DNA from: Ignavibacteria bacterium
GTDB taxonomy: Bacteria > Bacteroidota > Ignavibacteria > OLB7
Reading direction: 5' to 3'
Assembly: GCA_020635205.1 (NCBI GenBank)
Contig: JACKAE010000002.1
Location: 744,001-808,000, forward strand
Length of the DNA stretch: 64,000 nucleotides
Of this stretch, positions 59,996 to 64,000 are shown piece by piece. A program made the position numbers and the translations under genes. Under the pieces are notes generated by a model, which searched no databases, had not been told where the DNA came from, and saw only the letters and a program-made list of their open reading frames with translations. Every line of letters starts with the position of its first letter. Positions within the stretch are counted from its first letter, which is position 1.

Positions 59996-60853
59996 CTATT
60001 TCCCTTTACTACTATTCTCTGGCTCAGGTGCAGTCTGTGGTATTGGTCTTGGACCTGGCAGTGGAGCATGCTCACGCTTTTCAATCTTCATCCAATCCTC
60101 AAATGCAAAAGTGTCGTCGGAAAGAGTTGGATTCAATTCGATGCTGACAGGCTCGAAACGGAATTCAAGGTTGTCGAGAGGGAGAAACATGTGTATCCGG
60201 ATTGGTATTCCGCGCCAGATCCAGAATGTTTGAATAATCGTAGGGTTTTCCATCCGATACACCTTCGTCTGGTAGCCGTTAATCACCGTATCTCCAATCT
60301 TTTTCCCACCTAATTTCAGCATCTCGAATTCGCCGATACTCACGTTCTTTTCTGCGGCTGAATCTGCCGGGAACTTATATCGCATCGGCATTTGCCAACC
60401 ATAGTTCGTTAAATAGTCGTAGTTGCCAGTAATTTCTGGGGTTGTTAGACCAAGCGTATGGTTCGGATAATTTGAGCCGACATCTTTCAATGGCATTGTG
60501 CTGTCAACCTTCCGTTCGTAGCGACCGTAGTCCTTAAAAACGTGCTCTATTCGCCCGGTGCGATCCCCCTTCATCTCAAAGAGAATTCGAGCCGACTCAA
60601 TCCCGTACAGTGCTGGCCCTCCTTCCGGCGAATGCACCACAACCGTATCTTTCCCTAATGCCTCAGCAGGAGCCGGAAGGGAGAGTGATGGGTCGAGTGT
60701 CATGCGAAAGTCAGCCGGTCCAGCATTGACATCAGGAGTTGCCGAAGAGTCCTTATCAGAAGTCTCTTCAGAACAGGCTGCAATGAAACTTGTGAGCGTT
60801 GAGCAAAGCAGTAGCGTGAGAAAAATGTGTGAACGAAAGAATGAAAGTCTCAT
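59996..60853 (-). CDS. Putative lipoprotein, paralogous pair member 1
   Basis: A 285-residue lipoprotein (signal LLLCSTLTSFIAAC, lipobox Cys about 27). Conserved stretches shared with the gene at 60903 include FKDYGRYERKVDS, LGLTTPEITG, GYQTKVYRMENPT and FWIWRGIPIRIHM, implying a common LolA/LolB-like or DUF4412-like fold. The C-terminus is Pro/Glu-rich. Exported; the ligand is unknown. Confidence 0.72.
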   Translation of the reverse strand: MRLSFFRSHIFLTLLLCSTLTSFIAACSEETSDKDSSATPDVNAGPADFRMTLDPSLSLPAPAEALGKDTVVVHSPEGGPALYGIESARILFEMKGDRTGRIEHVFKDYGRYERKVDSTMPLKDVGSNYPNHTLGLTTPEITGNYDYLTNYGWQMPMRYKFPADSAAEKNVSIGEFEMLKLGGKKIGDTVINGYQTKVYRMENPTIIQTFWIWRGIPIRIHMFLPLDNLEFRFEPVSIELNPTLSDDTFAFEDWMKIEKREHAPLPGPRPIPQTAPEPENSSKGK

Positions 60854-60902
60854 GATTGTGTAATTCGATTATTGCTGTGTGCGAATTCTGTTGCTTTGCA
60901 TC

Positions 60903-61652
60903 TCAGCGACCAGAACCGTATGGTACTTCTTGAATCTTGAAGTTAGCCGGAAAATTAAAGAGTGAGTCTTGGACGACAACATCGGTTTTTACGGACTGTA
61001 GTTCAACAACGTAGCTACCTGATTGGCCATCGGTTCGTACGAGCGATTCCCGTATCGGCAATCCACCCCACGTCCAGATTGTTCTCGTATAGGTCTCTCC
61101 CTTTTGTTGATATACGCGGCAGTGGTATTTCTCCATCCACGTTGTGTCCGGGAGCTGTAGTCCACCTGAACGTTCAAGTGCGATCTCTCCGAACGGACGA
61201 GATGACGTTCGCCAAGCCTCTCGATACTTCTGGTAGGCATTGTTTGGCATCTTCTGGCCGGTCTCCGAGCGCATGTCAACTGCACCGTGAAAATTTGGCG
61301 TCATAATCGAGAGTTGTTGTGGGGGTACAACTTGCATTTTCTCAGATGAGGGAACGGCACTATCCAACCGCCACTCCCTCATTCCATAGTCAGTGAAGAT
61401 TGTGCGGCGAATACCCTGATAGTCTCCACTATATACCATTTCTACTTCACCTGAACGGAAGGCAAATCTTGCTGGCTCACCGTCGGGAGTTGTGAGAGGT
61501 ATCTCCGGTTCGGCTACCTCAGTAGCTACCGGCCTGACTTCCGTAGAATCCTTAAGTGATTTAGCAGTATTCCCATTGCCGCACCCTGAGAAGGGGATTA
61601 ATGCTCCAACAAGTGCTGTTGTGAAGAGAGATAAAAAAGATCGTTTGTCCAT
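60903..61652 (-). CDS. Putative lipoprotein, paralogous pair member 2
   Basis: A 249-residue lipoprotein (LFTTALVGALIPFSGC, lipobox about Cys21). It shares FTDYGMREWRLDS, LSIMTPNFHG, EKYHCRVYQQKGET and IWTWGGLPIRESL with the gene at 59996, 49 bases away, so the two arose by an old tandem duplication. The start at 61652 gives the lipoprotein signal; the frame from 61715 adds 21 residues with no signal. The C-terminal VVELQSVKTDVVVQDSLFNF fits a lipid-binding beta-cup. Function unknown. Confidence 0.72.
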   Translation of the reverse strand: MDKRSFLSLFTTALVGALIPFSGCGNGNTAKSLKDSTEVRPVATEVAEPEIPLTTPDGEPARFAFRSGEVEMVYSGDYQGIRRTIFTDYGMREWRLDSAVPSSEKMQVVPPQQLSIMTPNFHGAVDMRSETGQKMPNNAYQKYREAWRTSSRPFGEIALERSGGLQLPDTTWMEKYHCRVYQQKGETYTRTIWTWGGLPIRESLVRTDGQSGSYVVELQSVKTDVVVQDSLFNFPANFKIQEVPYGSGR

Positions 61653-61812
61653 AATAATCCGATTGCCACTCCGTACAGGTTTGCTCGTTACGTGAGTTGG
61701 CAAGATATGAAACACAGGAGAACCCGATCTGTTTCCGTTGATCTACTCAGGAGATGATTCTTTCTGTGAGAAGATAAAGACCGTTAAAAATCATTGTCGG
61801 CAAAAAAAACGG

Positions 61813-61844
61813 TTGCTTTACTCACTCCTTTCGCAGTACCTTTG
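61813..61844 (+). promoter_or_regulatory. Bacteroidota-type promoter of tRNA-Ala
   Basis: TTG at 61813-61815 and TACCTTTG at 61837-61844, with 21 bases between, match the TTTG/TTG -33 and TAnnTTTG -7 pattern. The tRNA begins 22 bases later. Confidence 0.75.
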
Positions 61845-61865
61845 CAGTCCCTTGAGCGGGGAAAG

Positions 61866-61938
61866 GGGCCTGTAGCTCAGTTGGGAGAGCGCGTGAATGG
61901 CATTCACGAGGTCAGCGGTTCGATCCCGCTCAGGTCCA
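61866..61938 (+). tRNA. tRNA-Ala (anticodon GGC)
   Basis: The acceptor GGGCCTG pairs with CAGGTCC (one G-U), discriminator A. The anticodon arm is CGTGA-ATGGCAT-TCACG, so the anticodon is GGC and reads GCC. The T arm AGCGG-TTCGATC-CCGCT is canonical. CCA is not encoded. Confidence 0.95.
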
Positions 61939-61950
61939 CTGGGCAAGGGA

Positions 61951-62000
61951 AAAATTCAAAATTGAAAAAAGTGACAGATCTCTTTTGAATTTTTCATTTT
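61951..62000. repeat. TTTGAAT-family repeats, copies h1 and h2, as an inverted pair
   Basis: AAAATTCAAAATTGAAAAAA (61951-61970) and CTTTTGAATTTTTCATTTTG (61982-62001) are oriented toward each other between the two tRNA genes and could pair. The second points toward tRNA-Asp and carries the TCATTTTG variant of the -7 box. Confidence 0.6.
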
Positions 62001-62020
62001 GGACTTTGCATTGAAAACTT

Positions 62021-62094
<74 letters not shown>

Positions 62095-62105
62095 CTTCGC
62101 AAAAC

Positions 62106-62140
62106 GACGCCGATCAGAAAAAACTGGTCGGCGTCCTTTG
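62106..62140 (+). terminator. Terminator of the tRNA genes
   Basis: GACGCCGATCAG pairs with CTGGTCGGCGTC around AAAAAA, followed by CTTTGT. Confidence 0.85.
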
Positions 62141-62310
62141 TATTCGGACAATTCGAAGTGGAGGACGAGATGCGAGTGATTGTTCTCAGTGATGTTTCCC
62201 TACACTGCATTGATGCACGTTTGGTCTGTAGATAGTGTGCTTACCTGTTGGAACAAACGAGAATGGGGGAAAGAAGCGTCAGAAGATTTGCCTGTTGGAG
62301 AAAAGCTATT

Positions 62311-62856
62311 ATGAAGATTCTACCTGTTTACACATACGATCATCCAATTCTCCGCAAGAAGCTGAAGCCGATTGAGGAGATGACCGATGGGTTGATTCAA
62401 CTTGCGCTGGATATGCACACAACAATGAACAATGCTGACGGCATTGGTCTTGCGGCAAACCAAGTTGGTCGCGATGTACAGATGTTGGTGATTAATATCA
62501 GTGGGGCCGAGGGGAACGAGCATGTGAAGCCAATCACGATGATTAACCCGGTGATCGAAGCCTACTCAGAGGAAGAAGTTCCCTACGAAGAGGGATGCCT
62601 TAGCTTACCAGATCTTCGTGCAGATGTAGTTCGTCCCGAGGCCATTGAAGTTCGATACTTCGACACAGCTATGAAGGAGCATCAAACTGAGGTAGATGGC
62701 TTGCTTGCTCGCGTGATGCAACACGAGATCGACCACTTGCGGGGCATCTACTTCTTCGACCACCTTGCCCCAATGCGCCGAGCATTGATGAAAAGGAAAC
62801 TCCTCGAAATCAAACGAGGAGAAGTTGAAGCAGATTATCCGCTGCACAGGGCATGA
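62311..62856 (+). CDS. def: Peptide deformylase
   Basis: A 181-residue metalloenzyme that removes the N-formyl group from nascent proteins. All three family motifs are exact: GIGLAANQVG (motif 1), EGCLSLP (motif 2, metal Cys) and QHEIDHLRG (motif 3, HExxH-type). Length is normal. The start at 62311 follows a GGAGAAAAG ribosome-binding site; an in-frame ATG at 62248 adds 21 unlike residues. The alaS gene begins 79 bases downstream in the same direction. Confidence 0.95.
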   Translation: MKILPVYTYDHPILRKKLKPIEEMTDGLIQLALDMHTTMNNADGIGLAANQVGRDVQMLVINISGAEGNEHVKPITMINPVIEAYSEEEVPYEEGCLSLPDLRADVVRPEAIEVRYFDTAMKEHQTEVDGLLARVMQHEIDHLRGIYFFDHLAPMRRALMKRKLLEIKRGEVEADYPLHRA

Positions 62857-62900
62857 GGTTACTCCGCTCAGCAAGGTATCTCTTCTCCCCTCTCTTCACC

Positions 62901-62929
62901 TTTGAATTTTGAATTTTTACTTTTGAATT
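62901..62929 (+). repeat. TTTGAAT-family heptad repeat, copy i, in the alaS leader
   Basis: TTTGAATTTTGAATTTTTAC then TTTTGAATT, with the box TACTTTTG at 62918-62925 and the ATG of alaS at 62936, 10 bases past the box. No Shine-Dalgarno sequence separates them. Confidence 0.75.
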
Positions 62930-62935
62930 GATCTC

Positions 62936-64000
62936 ATGACTTCTCAAGAATTACGCCGCTCGTTCCTGAAATTTTTCAAGGAGAAAGGACATGCAATTGT
63001 TCCTTCTGCTCCAGTGATTCCGCATGGCGATCCTACGCTCTACTTTACAAATGCTGGAATGAACCAGTTCAAGGATGTCTTCCTTGGAACCGGTGCTCGC
63101 GACTACTCTCGTGCGGCAGATACACAGAAGTGCATTCGTGCTTCTGGCAAGCATAATGACTTAGAGGACGTAGGGCACGACACCTACCACCACACATTTT
63201 TCGAGATGTTGGGGAACTGGTCGTTTGGGGACTACTATAAGGAAGAGGCAATTACGTGGGCGTGGGAATTGCTAACGCAGGTTTGGGGACTTGACCCAAA
63301 ACGACTCCACGTGACGGTCTACCGAGCTGAGGATGGAAGTGATCGCGATCAAGAAGCCTACGATATATGGAAGCAGCAGCCGGGGCTTGATCCAGAACAT
63401 ATTCACTGGTTTGGGGCAGAGGACAATTTCTGGGAGATGGGGGAGACCGGTCCCTGCGGGCCTTGTTCGGAGATCCACTACGACAGAACGTCTGATCTCT
63501 CCGGTGGCGCTCTGGTGAACGTTGGTGTGCAGGAAGTGATTGAAGTTTGGAACCTTGTCTTCATTCAGTTCAACCGGGATAGCGAGGGGAAGCTGCACGA
63601 TCTTCCAGCTAAGCATGTCGACACAGGAATGGGATTCGAGCGTATCTGCGCAGTTCTCCAAGGTGTACCGAGCAACTACGATACCGATGTCTTCACTCCG
63701 CTTCTCAACAAGATCGGTGAGCTTGCTAAGGTTGAGTACACTGGCTCAATGGAGGGGAAGACCGACATTGCAATGCGAGTGATTGCCGACCACGTTCGCA
63801 CCTTAACCTTTGCAATTGCCGACGGTGCTTCCCCTGGAAATGCTGGTCGTGGATATGTCTTGCGGCGCATCCTTCGCCGTGCTGTGAAGTATGCCTTCCT
63901 CGATCTTGACGTGAAAGAACCACTTCTCTACAAGCTCGTGCCAACTCTCGTTGAAACGATGGGGGAAACCTTCCCCGAGATTGTGAAGCAACAGGAGTAT
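62936..64000 (+). CDS. alaS: Alanyl-tRNA synthetase, N-terminal part (continues past the window)
   Basis: The first 355 codons of a class II synthetase that charges tRNA-Ala; the frame is still open at 64000. N-terminal marks include LRRSFLKFFKEKGH, FTNAGMNQFKDVFLG, and the motif 1-like KHNDLEDVGHDTYHHTFFEM. Motif 2-like FFEMLGNWSFGDYYK and the downstream ETGPCGPCSEIHYD and AKHVDTGMGFERI blocks are all typical of bacterial AlaRS. The start at 62936 is the only ATG before the conserved N-terminus and follows repeat copy i directly. Full-length proteins are about 870 residues. Confidence 0.96.
   Translation, partial: MTSQELRRSFLKFFKEKGHAIVPSAPVIPHGDPTLYFTNAGMNQFKDVFLGTGARDYSRAADTQKCIRASGKHNDLEDVGHDTYHHTFFEMLGNWSFGDYYKEEAITWAWELLTQVWGLDPKRLHVTVYRAEDGSDRDQEAYDIWKQQPGLDPEHIHWFGAEDNFWEMGETGPCGPCSEIHYDRTSDLSGGALVNVGVQEVIEVWNLVFIQFNRDSEGKLHDLPAKHVDTGMGFERICAVLQGVPSNYDTDVFTPLLNKIGELAKVEYTGSMEGKTDIAMRVIADHVRTLTFAIADGASPGNAGRGYVLRRILRRAVKYAFLDLDVKEPLLYKLVPTLVETMGETFPEIVKQQEY

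Overview
The window reads as a chromosomal segment from a free-living Gram-negative bacterium of the Bacteroidota/Chlorobiota/Kapabacteria side of the FCB group. Supporting signs are two secreted proteins with type IX-style C-terminal domains (501-4250, 48593-50215), many outer-membrane barrels and lipoproteins, a thioredoxin/ApbE-DUF4266-DUF3570 operon, an M28 peptidase, and TAnnTTTG promoter boxes upstream of two tRNA genes. This placement is inference. There is no rRNA, prophage, plasmid or CRISPR signal, and the one clear classical insertion sequence is an IS4/Tn5-type element at 27369-28856.

Layout. 1-8.3 kb: no gene seen in the first 500 bases, then a huge Asp-box surface protein, a PlsC-type acyltransferase divergent from protoporphyrinogen oxidase, tRNA-Val, a TPR membrane protein and an isochorismatase-like hydrolase. 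8.6-12.3 kb: a methionine synthase half (homocysteine plus folate domains only) and a CrtO-like carotenoid oxidoreductase preceded by a 15-bp tandem repeat. 12.4-27.1 kb: envelope proteins including a Ycf48-like lipoprotein, a sphingomyelinase-like phosphodiesterase, a rhomboid protease, the thioredoxin-ApbE fusion with DUF4266 and DUF3570, an AmgK-RapZ fusion, four tandem secreted helical paralogs and an M28 peptidase. 27.4-36.4 kb: the IS, a GNAT/PlsC pair, barrels, a tail-fibre-like protein and asnS. 36.6-48 kb: a DUF885 hydrolase, a thioredoxin-fold/HxlR divergent pair, a DUF457-like membrane hydrolase, a TPR lipid- or surface-associated protein, an HdrD-like membrane Fe-S reductase and an 1174-residue surface protein. 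48.6-61.7 kb: an acidic internally repeated secreted protein, PhoD, a glycosyltransferase, a sigma/anti-sigma-barrel/lipoprotein operon, a SpoIIE-type phosphatase pair, RqcH and two paralogous envelope proteins. 61.8-64 kb: tRNA-Ala, tRNA-Asp, def and the first 355 codons of alaS.

The most unusual layer is between the genes. At least five families of roughly 7-bp-periodic dispersed repeats sit at gene boundaries. One family (core TTTGAATTTTTACTTTTGAA) carries a perfect TAnnTTTG box, and at most sites it points into the adjacent gene, often abutting the start codon; the methionine synthase half even begins inside a copy. Other copies form the 3' ends of coding sequences. Separately, three copies of a 264-275 bp element with terminal inverted repeats and TA ends (15294, 40102, 48089) look like a MITE or a structured-RNA mobile element. 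Most genes are housekeeping or cell-envelope genes, with short operons at 18.2-21.2, 28.9-30.1, 53.8-56.5 and 56.6-58.1 kb.
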